A DNA stretch of 64,000 nucleotides, from assembly GCF_963678635.1 (NCBI RefSeq), contig NC_087065.1:71621345-71685344 (forward strand), in the 5' to 3' direction. Made by a program: the position numbers and the translations under genes. This document shows positions 41,235 through 53,365 of the stretch, in pieces. Origin of the DNA: Symsagittifera roscoffensis (taxonomy: Eukaryota; Xenacoelomorpha; Acoela; Convolutidae). Positions within the stretch are counted from its first letter, which is position 1. Every line of letters starts with the position of its first letter. Below the pieces are notes generated by a model. That model was not told the origin of the DNA and did no database searches. It saw nothing but the letters and a program-made list of their open reading frames with translations.

Positions 41235-42866
41235 ACCCCTCCGGATTGGCACAAATAGGACCCTTCCGGACTGTCAGAATATAGACCCCTCCGGATTGGG
41301 ACCCCTCCGAGTTAGTTAATAGTAGACCCCTCCGGATTTGGACCCCTCCGAATTAGCAACTATAAGACCCCTCCGGATTCGGACCCCTCCGGTTTTGTGG
41401 AAAGTAGACCCCTCCGGATTCGGAGCCCTTAGCTCTGTCAAAGTAGCTTTTCGTAGTTTTCTTAATTTCAGCTTATACCCCTCCGGATACGTTCTCCGAT
41501 GCTTTTATGCTGTTTGAATTAACTGGGAAGGGTATAGGGTCCTTTCCTATACCCCTCCGGATTGAAGTTAAGGCACTTATTTGACAATTCACACTAACGG
41601 TGAAGGGTCTTATCACTTGCCTAATTTCGACTCTATTATGGTTGTCTTGTGCCTTCAACCCTCCCTTTTTGTCTAGAACTGTCCTAAGTTACTTAGTTCA
41701 ATCGCTATCAACTTTTGGTAGGGGTATAAGGGTTTTTCAGAAAAATTTATAAAACGTGAAGGGTGTACCCCTCCGGATTTGTGTAATTTGCTAAAAACAA
41801 TCTCAAAAAATTTTCTCGCTCGTTTTTCCGGGAAATTTCCCGGTCCTGTCAGTAAGCTCAGCTAATCTCTGATCTATTGGTACCAAGATCAACTCGATAT
41901 GCCCTGTAGTTCCAAAGTTATTAACCAAAACGTCTTTTTTGTAAACTCAAAAAATTTCTCACTTATAGGTTCCACCTAACTTTTTCCGCAATTCTGTTCC
42001 TTTCGACCTAAAAATTATTGATCCGAGCTCAGAAGGCCTATACTCTTCTAGTTCAATGCAAAAGACCCGATCTAAAACGCTTTTGTAGAAAAAATTTGCG
42101 AAAAACTATGCCACCTGGACCCCTCCGGATTGATGAATCCACCAAATCAAACACGTTATGTTCGATTTCTCTGCAACCCGGAAGGCTTTCGGGTAGCGGG
42201 TTTTAAAACTCGTAGATTCACTAGTGGACGTTGTCCGAACAACTATTTTACTGTCCTAACTCAAAGATTTCAAAAAATTTTCTGATTTTATAGTGTTTCT
42301 TACTATCAAAAAATGGGAAAATTTGGTTTTTGGTACCAAACTAGTTCCAACCACTTCCGAACTAAAGTTAACCGGTTCTACTTATTACAGTAGTGCAGTT
42401 ACGATGTAACACACTAACTTAGCGCTTTTTTCCGTATCAAAAAATATCGATGTCTCAAAAATCGCGACTTGTGGGGGGATCAAAATATCGCTATTTTGAC
42501 CCTAAAAACCGGTCTGTTTTCGTTGTTTTTCACTGAAAAACGATATAAGACTATTAATATAGGCTATATAAGTAATAATATTAGTAATACTATACCCCTC
42601 CGGGTTTGTTTATTATCCGAATTAAGGTGCTTAACTCGGATATTCGCAGTTCGGTGAAGGGTCACTACAGTGCAGCACTGTCGAGCCCCCCACAGATTAC
42701 TATCTTACTTTTTGTACCAAAAGGGATACAAAACTTGTTAACGATACCCAACAGTCGATTGTTGTTGTCTTTGAGCCCCTTCTTGTTGCTCCTTGTACTG
42801 CTTGCCGGATCGGTCTTCACCCAGGATCCTTCCGAAATGAGCGCAAATCAGCTGACCCTTCCGGAT
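41235..42866 (-). repeat. Array of about 15 CCCCTCCGGATT-like motifs in the leader
   Basis: Plus-strand consensus ACCCCTCCGGATT (transcript sense AATCCGGAGGGGT). Copies near 41235, 41260 (CCCTTCCGGACT), 41286, 41300, 41324, 41342, 41367, 41382, 41408, 41477, 41551, 41767, 42119, 42594 and 42855 (CCCTTCCGGATT). Spacing is 15-60 bases in the dense part (41235-41420), wider after. The sequence between the copies is not repeated, so the motif itself seems kept. Related CCTTCCGGATT occurs in the LTR. Confidence 0.8.
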
Positions 42867-43401
42867 TGAGCGCAATTTATCATTAACGTGCTTAAATGCT
42901 CAAATAACCCTACAGTACAAGCCTCACAAACGGGCTACAAAATTGATCGTAACGATCCTGACTGATATAAATGCCTGTAACAACAATATATCTATCAACA
43001 ACAAACGGGGGGGTTGAATCACATCTTGTCTGGGGGGATGATTTCTACAGATTTTTTACTTTTTTTTACTGTTTTTGGTTTTTTCGTTTATTTTTTATGT
43101 TTTTTGTTTTTCTTGGGTACTATACTACTTTTTGTTTGGTTTTATTTATATCTTTAAGTGTTTTTGGTCACCAACCACTCAGGGGACGAGGAGACGGCCG
43201 ATCCCCCCACCCTTCCTGGTTCGTGAATTTTCGGTCTTAACTAGGTTAAAAAACTATTCACGGCAATCCGGAAGGCCTCCGCGTTCCGAACTACCCTTCC
43301 GCCCCGGCGGTTTAGGCCTATTAAGGGCGTTAATGTGAGCATCCGCTCGGCGCGGAGTGCTCGTTAACGGTTCCGCCGGTCATGATGTTATAAAAGAATA
43401 A

Positions 43402-43416
43402 CACCCAGGAGCGCCA
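43402..43416 (-). promoter_or_regulatory. Candidate primer-binding site of copy 2
   Basis: On the minus strand TGGCGCTCCTGGGTG begins 12 bases after the 5' LTR. A start with TGG fits pairing to a tRNA ending in CCA. The tRNA is not identified. Confidence 0.45.
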
Positions 43417-43428
43417 TAAAAACATACA

Positions 43429-44362
43429 TGTAACATTCGCCCGGAAGATACATATCGACGGATAACAAAACTAAGTCTTAAGAAGACTGGCTAGCGTCTA
43501 AACAGAGCTTTGCATGTTTTTCACCGTCTCTATCAAGCCAGTACTTTTCGGTGGTCTTTTCTAACATCGGGTCGACAAAAACGTTACTGTTCTCCGGCTT
43601 CGACCAGAACGCTCAAATTAACTGAATTACATGCAAAAATAGTGAGCTCCTGGCTGGGTCTCAGTATCCCCAGACCACGAGGTCACTCCTAAAAACAGGG
43701 CTACCACTTATTATATTACTATTGTTTTTGTTCAGTAGATAAAAATCATCATCTCCATCGAAGATGGATCAACCCTTTCCCCCCCAACTCTTAGCACCTC
43801 ATCCTTGTCAAAACTAATCCAAATATCAATTAAATTCAAGTCAGGACATGACAGGATGCTAAAAGTTCATATGAGTCAATAAAAGTTTTCCGTCCCGAGA
43901 CCCTTCCGGATTCTTGAATCCGGTGAATCAAGCTCCTTAAGTTCGATTTCACGACAACACGGAAGGCTGGTTTCTTACCCTTCACCGTTGTTCGCAACGG
44001 CCTTGCAACTATTGTAGCAGCACAATAGTTGCAACTCGGAACGTTCTCTGCAATCTGCTGCTGTTTTTCTTCAATTTCGACTTCTTCAATTTCGATAAAG
44101 TTGTTCTCGTCAGCGCAACTAATGTTCTTGTGTTTTTTCTCTCGTTTCTTGTTAAAATGGCCGTTTCAGCACTTCTCAGAAATGTGACGTCATCATTCGA
44201 ATTTTTGAAATTTTAAAATACTAGAATATTCCAGCCTTCACCGTTTGGCTAAACGTTCCAATAACGCCCTTAGTTCTTAAAAACCACCAATCCGGAAGGC
44301 TTACTGCTAAAATTCCGAATTCTGCAGAGATTGCATTTTTGACGTTCTGGTCGAATGTCACA
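43429..44362 (-). repeat. 5' LTR of copy 2
   Basis: 934 bp partner of 27249-28181, ~99% identical. Together with the piece of copy 1's LTR that follows it in opposite orientation it looks like a long inverted repeat, but this results from nesting. Confidence 0.93.
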
Positions 44363-44869
44363 CTTAAGGAGCTTGATTCAGTGGATTCACAAATCCGGAA
44401 GGGTTTCGGAACTGAAACTTTTAGCCTGTTATATGAACTTCTAGCATCCTGTCATGTCCTGACTTGAATTTAACTGATATTTGGATTAGTTTTGACAAGG
44501 ATGAGGTGCTAGGAGTTGGGGGAGAGGGTTGATCCATCTTCGATGGAGATGATGATTTTTATCTACTGAACAAAAACAATAGTAATATAATAAGTAGTAA
44601 CCCTGTTTTTAGGAGTGACCTCGTGGTCTGGGGATACTGAGACCCAGCCATGAGCTCACTAGTTGCATGTAATTAAGTTAATTTGAGCGTTCTGGTCGAA
44701 GCCGGAGAGCAGTAACGTTTTTGTCGACCCGATGTTAGAAAGACCACCGAAAAGTACTGGCTTGGTAGAGACGGTGAAAAGCATGCAAAGCTCTGTTTAG
44801 ACGTTAGCCAGTCGTCTTAAGACTTAGTTTTGTTATCCGTCGATATGTATCTTCCGGGCGAATGTTACA
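44363..44869 (+). repeat. 3' LTR of copy 1, second part
   Basis: Continues 26816-27248: the target read ...TCGAACTTAAGGAGC, and here CTTAAGGAGC resumes. It ends with TTCCGGGCGAATGTTACA at 44869, the inverted match of the copy 2 LTR left end. Confidence 0.9.
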
Positions 44870-45200
44870 GCTTCTCTACAAAAATCATTTTTTCATTTGA
44901 CTTCTAAAAAATGGAATTCACTGCCCATAATTTTGCGCAATTTAGAAAAATCGAGAACAGGATTCAAGAAAAAATTGAAAGATTTTTACGTGAGTGAATT
45001 GAGAAACAATCCGATATGTACAAATACAAATACGTGGCGTGATTTCCGTTTTTGCTAGTTCTATATGTTTTAATTTAGTTTAATTTTTCACACATTGTTT
45101 GAAAGAGAATCTGTATATACTCTGTATATACGCTGTATGTTTGGACTATCTGTGAAATTGTTTGTAAAGTTTTAATACCAGCTCGTTCTTAATTCTTAAA
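44870..45200 (+). mobile_element. 3' end of the CR1-like LINE after the nested insertion
   Basis: Reads, with one frame change, FSTKI...LTSKKWNSLPIILRN, KKKLKDFYVSEL and PICTNTNT, the usual C-terminus of this LINE family; the minus-strand fragment at 11720-12290 has WNSLPSKLRK, KKLKQFY and PICTHTNT in the same order. Right end approximate; no simple tail recognised. Confidence 0.75.
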
Positions 45201-46141
45201 ACTGATGTTTTTTTAGTATCCCTATTGGTTCTTCTTCTTCAATTCCTTGGGCCATTTTTTGCAATATTTTTTTTTGAAATATTTTTTTTTGCATAATTTT
45301 TTTTGCAATATCTCCAATAAGGTTTATGAGTTTAGTAAGCGATTTCAAGAAATTGAGCCCCGCATTGCCGTTTGGTAAAAGTCCTGAAGGTTATAAGCAT
45401 TCTTTGCTTGTACACCTAGGGTAAAAAAAGGAATTTTGACTGGACACAAGGGGACTGAACTAATTCAAACTCTGAACTCGTTTCATTTGTAGCAATTAGA
45501 GTTCAGAAGCTCGAATAACTCAAATTAGTTCATAAGCACAATGATAGTTCGCTGTTTTGCGTTCTGGAGCACTAGTTTTGTGTTTACCTAAATAAGTCCA
45601 CCATAAATAAAGAAAAAAATTTGAGCCACTTGATGTAAAAAACCTCAATGTACTATTTATTTTTAGGCGGTCCTCCTCTAGAAGTTTGGGCGCGCCGTGA
45701 GTCGTATTCAAAAACTCATTTATAAATGTGGTCCCGCCAGACTATTTGAAGTAATTTAGTGGGTTAAAACAAAAAGAAAGTGTAAATATTATTTTATTAT
45801 ATTTAGCTTTCAAATAATAATAAATAATAATAATAATTGGGAATTGGCCTAATGGGGCACACGGATCATCTCCTTAGTTCATAGTTTTGTGGAAGACTGT
45901 CTACATTCGCCAAGTTGACGTGATATGAGTTGTCTACAATATAAAATGTAGAAAACCTAAACAACATTTCTGTCGGCTTGTCTTTTTTTCACTGTATTGT
46001 AAATATTTTAAAGCTATGCTTTGTCTCTAGGTTGTTATCTATTCGAAATAGATTCTCAGCCATCTTGTTCCAGGAAGTTGTTAGGACAAACAGTTTGAAC
46101 CAGCTTTTCTTCAGTTATTAGTTCAAATTTTCAGTCTTATA
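45201..46141 (+). other. Region upstream of H2A.Z, presumably promoter and 5' UTR
   Basis: No ORF of note. T-rich low-complexity DNA at 45260-45320. No TATA box or other element could be fixed with confidence. Confidence 0.35.
46129..46134 (+). promoter_or_regulatory. Candidate splice acceptor just before the H2A.Z start
   Basis: TTCAAATTTTCAG ends at 46134, seven bases before ATG 46142. It could close a 5' UTR intron or receive a trans-spliced leader. Context only. Confidence 0.35.
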
Positions 46142-49100
46142 ATGGCTGGAGGCAAATCAGGAAAAGATTCTGGCAAAGCGAAGAGATCTGCTATTTCTCG
46201 ATCCCAAAGAGCTGGTTTGCAGTTTCCTGTCGGCCGTATCCATAGATTTCTAAAAAGTAGAACAACATCAAAGGGACGCGTCGGAGCCACTGCCGCCGTT
46301 TACAGGTTGCTTAGCCTTGTGGGTTTTATTAACTTAGCGATTAGCAAGAGTATTACAAATTTGTGCTAGACTTTTTCTCCCGTAAACAACGTTTTTGTCT
46401 TTCATATTTTTGTTTCGCATTAAAACTTTTTCGATCGAAATTATTTTGGTTTATTATTTATCGGCGTAGTTCCCTAACTTTTGGTCGATCCATGGGAAAC
46501 ACAATTTTTATGATCCCCTCCGAATCGCACAAAATGCCAAAAGTATTATAACGGAAAGTATTAATTCAAAGTTTTTCATGACCAAAGTTTTCTGTTGGGT
46601 TCTACTGAAAATAACCGAAGTTTTGTTGGCTCAGTTGCCCTTTCAATAATATTTTTCAATTTTCCGTAAACGCGATGTAGCTTGTTTTTCCGCAAAAACG
46701 GCATCATTTCAGACAATGATTCGAAGTTTTCTAGTTGGTTGTTTTTTTTTTCAATTTTATTTTTGGCATTTCCTTTCCTGTCTGATAGCTTGCAGCTTGC
46801 AATACTGTTTTTATGTGGTGTGTCTCAAGTGATGTGAATATGGGGTTCGGAAAAATACTGAGAAAGAGCAAAATGAAAAAGACCCGCAACTGCTCTATGA
46901 ACCTTGAAATTGATTCTTTGCACTGTTGTCAGAACAGTTTCACTCAAAGGGATCATTTAACCTGATGAAAACGCTCTCCTGATATGCATTAATTGCTTTT
47001 CCAACGGTAAAAGCGGTCAAGTAGTTAAAAATACCCCAGCCAAACTGAAAACGTCAAGGAAAACTGAAAAAAAAAATCAAGAAAAATGAAGAAAAACTTG
47101 TTAAATTAAGTACAGTTGCAGAAGACGTCTGAGATTGTTGATTATAATTTTGGATTACTAATTAAAATCACATCACTTATTCAAACAAATGCCAAAGTTA
47201 TTCGAAACTGGTTTCTCCGAACACCCCGTCTAATGCCAGATCGAAGGACTCGCAATACCAGGATATTCTTGAACTAAGGACAAAGGCGGAAGAATAAACG
47301 TATTCACGACTGCAAAGAGATCCCAGTTTCTCAAGATGAACTTAACATCAGACCTCAAAAGACCACGGAATTCCAATAAAGAAGAATCTATCATGCAACT
47401 ATTATAGTACACTTTCTATCATGCAACTATTATAGTAGCTATATCAAAGTAGGAAGCAAATTAATCATCAAATGCGCCAAGTGAAACATGAACTTCGAGT
47501 AAACAAATATTTAATCCTAGTCCCTAGACTATCGGTACTTTGAAACAAATCATTCTATTAAATTGTAAAGACAAACAGTCTGTCATGATCTACAATCCAA
47601 TCAGCCTTCCCACCGCGCTCTCAAACGCTCTAATCAGTTAGTTTTTGAAGTTTTTGGCGCTGATTTTCTCAACTTCATGTTATTTATTTGACTTCTGTGC
47701 TGACGAACTACAACACTTCAGCTGTTGAAGTTCTTGGACGAGATGAATGAAATTGGCGCTCACGTGAAACTTAAATTGTTGCAGTTCATTTACTTGCACT
47801 TCAAAAAGAATACGACAGAGAACCTCATGATTTATTTCTAAGTAAACGTCGAATATTTGATTTTGCAGATGTTTTCAATTCAAACCAAAATGAGAGCGAA
47901 ATATGAATTTTGGTCAGAAAAACGGTCTCTGAAAAGGACCTGAAAAAGTTCACGAATATAGTGTGTCAGACCGAGTAAACTAAAATCGCTCTCGTCATCA
48001 CAGACATTGCGTACGACATTCTTGGCTTATTAAAATATGTAATCAGTATAGTTATAATAATTACTTGTACTTGTCATAAATGTATCAACCATCTATGGTA
48101 AAGATCGTAGAATAATGAAGAATAAAGATTCAAACTTGCCCTTCACAGCATGTTTTTCAAATATTTGATCTGAAAATCTGAAGAAAATGAATCGTGCTAC
48201 GAAAGCTTTAACTGCTACAGCAGCCGTGAAAACTCAAAGAAACTGTAAAGCCCACCTTAGACTCTTGAAACGCGAGGCGAATTAGTCACATATGGTTATT
48301 GTCGAAATTTATGATTGAATTATTGAGTTTATGAACATAAAAGGCCTTCCGAATCCATCATTTATGCGCAATTACCCTTTTGATTGATAGGTTTCGACGA
48401 GTGGTTTTATCTCCCGTGCCGGTCCCAGCAAAACATTTTTAATAGTTGTTTTTGTTCCGACCATTGAAAATGGGGAGGAACTTTGTATTCGGGTGTTCTA
48501 GTTTTTTTTTTATTTCCACGGAAAATCAGGTACCACAAACAATCAGAATGGGTTGAGTGGTATATCAAAATAAAACACCTTCGGTCGTGGCTCCAGTGGT
48601 TTTTTTTTAATTTTCAAAAAGTTGCCCAGTGTCGAGAAAAACTAGTTTATAATTTGAATTTCAAGCAATTGAGTAACGTTCTTTTTATGAATGCTTTCAC
48701 TTTTTATAGGTATTTATGCTAAAAAAACTTAATTTTACTAAAATGAAAACTAGTTAAGGTTCTTTTTGTGCCTTCTTGGCAGCCATCAAGGTTTTTAATA
48801 AATTTGTTCAAAATTTTTTTAAAAAAATCTGTTTTTGTCATTTTTTAAGACAAATGTCGATTATTTCAATTTACGAACTTCGTAAGTGCACGTGTAGTTG
48901 TGTTATCGCACCTCGAACAATAACAGCCTCACGCAAAAAAAAAACAACACCAATTCGAAAAAAAATCATGTTGTTTTTTATAAATGTGGTGAGAACTTCG
49001 TGCTACTTTTACAGCAACTGAATATCCTTGTTTGTATGTGGATTTGTTTTCGGCTGATATAACAATTGTCGGATGTTGTCCAGGTAATATTTTATGAAAT

Positions 49101-49535
49101 TTTCAAATAGGGGATGACATTCAATTTTTAAATGAAAGCATGTATCGGGGGGTTTATTGGTCCCGATAGTTAAGCACCTGAGAGTAACATACTAAGTTAA
49201 TTTTACTGTGTACATCTGCCAAAATATATATTTTTATGCTTCACGGAAAATACATTTCAGCGAAATATTGAGCAACATCATTCATTTTGAGTTATTTTGA
49301 GTTTGTGTTCAGCGCTGCTATCCTGGAATATCTGACAGCGGAGGTTTTGGAACTGGCAGGAAACGCTAGCAAAGATCTGCGAGTGAAACGTATTACACCC
49401 AGACATCTGCAGCTGGCCATTCGCGGAGACGAAGAACTGGATTCGCTCATTAAGGCGACCATCGCGGGCGGAGGTGTCATTCCTCACATTCACAAATCGC
49501 TCATAGGGAAGAAGGGATCCCAAGGAAAGATGTAA
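46142..49535 (+). CDS. H2A.Z: Histone H2A variant H2A.Z (H2A.V), two exons
   Basis: Exon 1 is 46142-46305 and exon 2 is 49313-49535; the 3007-base intron has GTTGCT at its start and TGTGTTCAG at its end. Joined length is 128 residues, the usual length. Exon 1 gives [20 protein letters not shown] and [13 protein letters not shown]; exon 2 gives [20 protein letters not shown], the [15 protein letters not shown] acidic-patch segment typical of H2A.Z (extended acidic patch) and [17 protein letters not shown]. It replaces H2A in nucleosomes at promoters and regulatory DNA. A non-replicative variant, in line with an intron and polyadenylation. N-terminal tail slightly divergent. A second exon 2 lies at 63776. 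Confidence 0.95.
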
Positions 49536-49741
49536 AAAGTCTGTTGCTGGTAGTTGGACATGGTTTCTGAAAAAAAAGACTTTCTTTAGCAGTTGAGAAA
49601 CTCAAGTCTTGCATCGTAACTTTTTGACATTTTGATAGTTTTCGTTTCTTTTATTCTCCTCATTTTGTTGCTAGTAGTTTGTCATAGTAGCTTTCGTGTC
49701 CTTTTCTTAAAGTTTTAACCCTTTCATTAATACCTTAATCA

Positions 49742-49747
49742 AATAAA
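49742..49747 (+). terminator. Polyadenylation signal of H2A.Z
   Basis: AATAAA about 207 bases after the stop codon, followed by GTGTGTTTATTATTG, a GU-rich downstream element. Confidence 0.6.
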
Positions 49748-52700
49748 GTGTGTTTATTATTGCGAACCATTTATTAGCTGACTTAATTGGTGGTATGTTG
49801 CTGCTAGCAGTTTCTGAGTTCAGGTGAATATTTTTATGCTGATATAAACATATTGATTTTAGATGTCGATCAAATTGAGTGTAATAATGCCAACTAATTA
49901 ATTAGCTGTTTTGTACAACTCACTATTTGTCTTATAAAAAGCCCTTGAATAACTGAACCTTTTTGCTTCTCTGATGAAGTTGAATTTACGGGTTGTAGTA
50001 ACTCGTGTCATTTTCAAGTAACTGTGATCTATCAAATAATATTTATATAGTGTTTATTGGTCTACTCGTATTTCAACAAATTGAAGTGTAAAAAAGTGTT
50101 CGTTTATACAGGCAGGCGACAAAATTATCAATCATTGAGACTCTTATTGGACTAATAGGACTTTTAGGGTGTAGAAAGTCATACAATTAGTTCTCAGATT
50201 ATAAACGAGTATAAGGAGTAGAAATTAATATAAATTCTTGCAAGGTTGTCTGAAAAGTAACACTTTGAAAAATATGAAGGGTCATTCGCTCTATAAGTAG
50301 CAGAAAATGTTCTGACCATTTTTGTCATTGCCAAAAAAGAACATTTTTTTCAAAGTGAATGTACCTGTATTTGATACATGCAGATTAAGAAGAGGTTTTG
50401 AAAATTGTTTTTTTTTATGTAGTTGGAAAGCAGACTAGAAGGGCTTTAATAAAATCTATCACTCGGCCCATCGGATGATTATTTGTGGCACCTAATTTTG
50501 CGTGGAAAACAGAAAAAAAAAGTAAATTTCACCTGAGTTCAAAGCTCCTACCCATTATCCAAGGTCAAAACCAAGGATTAACGCCTAATAAACCAATATG
50601 AAAGTTCAGTGCAAGTGATTTATAATGGGGCCAAGAAAATTAGACGATAAGCAAATTAGACTGATGCTACAAAAACGAAGTTAGACGAAATGTATTTTGT
50701 ACAGATCTGGCATTTTAGACGAAAAAGCTATGAAAAGGAAAGGGCCAATAAAATTTTTTCTTATGGGTGAAATTTCACGAACACAAAAAGAACTGGAAAT
50801 GTCAATACCTATCAAAAAAATTAGTTTAAATGAACATAAAATGTCAAATCCGAATATTACAGGAGAGTTTTGAATAGAAAAAATTGTGCATGATTGACTT
50901 GTAAAATTTTTGGCCACCAAAAATTAACTGTTGTCTGCAAACAACTTTATTTTTCTCTCGCAAGTTGTCCGCAAACAATTTTAATCTCTCACCTTCGTCT
51001 ATTTTCTCACAATTACAGTTTTGCTAAATCGTCTAATTTCCTTTTAATTACCTCCGTCTAATTTGCTTATTGTCTAATATCTCAACCCTTTTGTAATAAC
51101 TGTATCCTGGCTATAACTAAGTCTTTTTTATACGAATTTTCATCAAGCCGCCTGGCTTGAAATATCGAAGTTAATGCACTTCAAATAACAAACATTTAAA
51201 AAAACGCGGTCATTTGAGGTCAAATCGAATGACGTCATTTAGGTTCTAATTATCTAATACTTTGTGCACTTATTGTAGAGTGGACCAAAAGGTAAAGGTC
51301 ATTCGGATGTTTTTTTTCAAATTGGGTAAATGTTATGAAAAAAAATAAATTGTCGAACTTTCGTTTGTGTGCCAATTTAGTAATCATTTAGCATGATCGA
51401 AGTTAACCATTTCAATTTATTTCTATGATTTCGTCTAATTGATCCAACGTTTGATAATGGTGAGGAACTTTGTATTCCGTCGTTGTGTTTTTTTAACGCA
51501 AAATCAAGTACCCCAAATAATCGATGGAATGGATTGCGTGATGAATCGTATTAAAGCCTCCTTAGTCGTGATTCGAACAACATTTTAAAAATATGCAAAA
51601 AAATCTGACCAGTGTCGAGAAAAAAAGGTTAGAAATTTTTGAGTTTTAGTCTAATTTCGAGCAAGTATTTTACTTGCTCAAAATTAGACAAAAAAAAGTA
51701 CCTAAGTCCAAGAGCTTGTTTATTTCACAGAAATCACGTTCTGGACAGCATCTGCCTGGTACGCGAAACAATTTTAACCAGAAAGTTTCTCCGACTAATT
51801 AGTCTGTCCAATATTGAGATTCCGTCCGGTTTTTATTGCGAAGTCTTGACAGATCTACGAAAAACACTGGTTTGCAATATCTGAGTAGAGACTTTGACGC
51901 CCTCAGTCAGGAATGTTTTGATTGGGTCAAAGCTGAAAAAAATCGGGTCTATGATTAAGTATGATAGCCGTTAGTTTGAAAGAAAATCTCAGTCATAATA
52001 ACTTGAATTAGTGAGTATAGAAGCTTGAACCGAGCTCTTATATGATTTGATTCAGTAAAAAAATGTGTGATAATTAGCCTCAATTCTTACAACAACAGCT
52101 ACAAAATACGGCAGCTTAACTAGTTCTTTTTTATTTTTCAAAAAATGAATTATAATTGCTATTCATTGCTTCTCAAATGTGAAAAGGTTTCATGCATTTC
52201 CGCCTGAAATTTTTCGAACTGAACTTTTTCGGCTTGAAGTTAATCGGCTTGAAGTCCATATTCCTGTTCTCCTAGATCTCATGTATTTTATGCGCATTAT
52301 GAAAGCGCTTTTATTGCTGCCGGGTTATTAAAAATGAAGCAGGTGCAAAAGTATCAAGGTATTCTCATGATGGAGTGACCGAATGCTGGAAAACTTCTAA
52401 ACCATCATAATCGCTAGACATTCCTGTTGATTAAATGAATTTTGTACAAAACCAACGCCATTATTAACAGAAAATGAATTATAGCAGCGCAGCAAAATTT
52501 GCTGCATAATTCGTGTAGATATATATGAGTTTGTTTGTTTCATTTTTGTACTTTTAAAAAATTGGTTTCAGGTTTTTTCCAATACCCGACTTCGATTTCG
52601 CAATATTTGAAAATTCATGTGTCTGCTTATTTTTTTAAATTGGTCTATGTTATTCTTAATGGCCTGTTTCTGTTTAGTTTTTTCGAGATGTTTGCAATTT

Positions 52701-52885
52701 TTGTGAGAGATTTTTGAATCTTACGAAAATTCTTTTCGGTACGTTTATTGTTTATATCGACGTGTATCAGGTCATCATTAATATAAAATTCGTTCATAGT
52801 CAAAAATTTTATAACTTTACAAGTTTGATAAAATATGACTGTTTCTTGCTTCAAATGACTGTGGGAACGCGAATGATTTTCACTG
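49748..52885. other. No recognisable gene
   Basis: AT-rich. 49858-50300 is duplicated at 62873-63310 upstream of the second exon 2. A piece around 51455-51480 (GAGGAACTTTGTATTC) is also found in the H2A.Z intron near 48474, a minor dispersed repeat. Confidence 0.5.
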
Positions 52886-53365
52886 TTATTTATGATTCTG
52901 TTGATGACTCAGATCTATGGTGGCTTGTCGGATGATCTCTTTCACTTGCTCGGATTCCTCTTTAGTGCTTAGATTCAACGAGATAGAGGTGACCTTGATG
53001 CCCAACTTCTTAGCTGCGTCTGAACACAAACCAGTATTTGGTTTCGCTGAATCTTTCTTCGGAAACAGTATTTGGATCCATTTATGGATCCAATAAGGAG
53101 CAATAAAGGACATCGCAGAATTGTTGGTAGTCGCAATATAAACGGACATCGCAGAACTGTTGGTAGTCGCAATTAAAGGTACACCGTTGTTGAATCCCTC
53201 CTCAATGAAAATTTCACGCAGTTTCTTGTGTTCCGAGTGGTCGTTTGTTTCTGGACTTCTGTGGGAAATGTGTATCAAGTTACTTGCTGGAATATTTAAC
53301 AGATAAATAAGTTCAATTGCAAGATTTTCAAATGCAAACGACGAATAATTGATGAATAAATTCAT
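52886..53365 (-). CDS. Unidentified ORF, possibly an exon or decayed gene
   Basis: 159 codons, more GC-rich than its surroundings, so it looks more coding than the other ORFs nearby. Protein not recognised. Residues ~70-100 hold an imperfect tandem duplication (IATTNSSAMSVY / IATTNNSAMSF) from a ~40-base DNA repeat at about 53105-53165. No start context, splice site or partner exon could be fixed. It may be part of a larger gene or a gene remnant. Confidence 0.3.
   Translation of the reverse strand: MNLFINYSSFAFENLAIELIYLLNIPASNLIHISHRSPETNDHSEHKKLREIFIEEGFNNGVPLIATTNSSAMSVYIATTNNSAMSFIAPYWIHKWIQILFPKKDSAKPNTGLCSDAAKKLGIKVTSISLNLSTKEESEQVKEIIRQATIDLSHQQNHK

Larger units (their letters stand above)
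40458..43428 (-). other. Long untranslated leader of copy 2
   Basis: About 3 kb between PBS and the pre-gag ORF with no coding sequence. It holds the motif array described separately, and T-rich stretches at 43050-43170 (+ strand). Elements with leaders this long are uncommon. Small ORFs in it have no conserved look. Confidence 0.7.
27249..44362 (-). mobile_element. Copy 2: giant gypsy-type LTR element, 17.1 kb, young, internally deleted
   Basis: Flanked by direct repeats 27249-28181 and 43429-44362 (933 and 934 bp). I count eight substitutions and one 1-base indel between them (~99% identity). LTR ends are TGT(A/G)ACATTCG / CGAATGT(T/C)ACA, in TG...CA form. Between lie PBS, a ~3 kb leader, pre-gag ORF, gag, PR-RT-RH, integrase, macrodomain ORF and remnants of ORF B. 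Integrase (DD35E, GPF motif) after RNase H identifies Ty3/gypsy order. The target was the LTR of copy 1; CTT (27246-27248 and 44363-44365), or ACTT with one ambiguous base, is duplicated. Confidence 0.92.
16967..44869 (+). mobile_element. Copy 1: giant gypsy-type LTR element, 5'-truncated, split by copy 2
   Basis: Similarity to copy 2 starts at about 16967, inside the integrase ORF; everything 5' of it, including the 5' LTR, gag and RT, is missing. 16945-16966 is short filler with repeated AACATTGTT-like pieces between LINE and element, as in end-joining repair. The element runs through integrase, macrodomain ORF, ORFs A and B and a 3' LTR that starts at 26816, is cut at 27248 by copy 2, resumes at 44363 and ends with CGAATGTTACA at 44869. 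The LINE continues at once at 44870. Confidence 0.85.

Noticed and set aside
43429-44869. A DNA transposon with ~500-base terminal inverted repeats (TGTAACATTCG...CGAATGTTACA)
   Set aside because: It is the 5' LTR of copy 2 followed by the second half of copy 1's LTR in opposite orientation; the first half is at 26816-27248.
16967-44869. DIRS, Penelope or Polinton/Maverick element
   Set aside because: Ordinary LTRs with TG...CA ends, PBS, PPT, aspartic protease and DD35E integrase; no tyrosine recombinase, no GIY-YIG endonuclease, no DNA polymerase.
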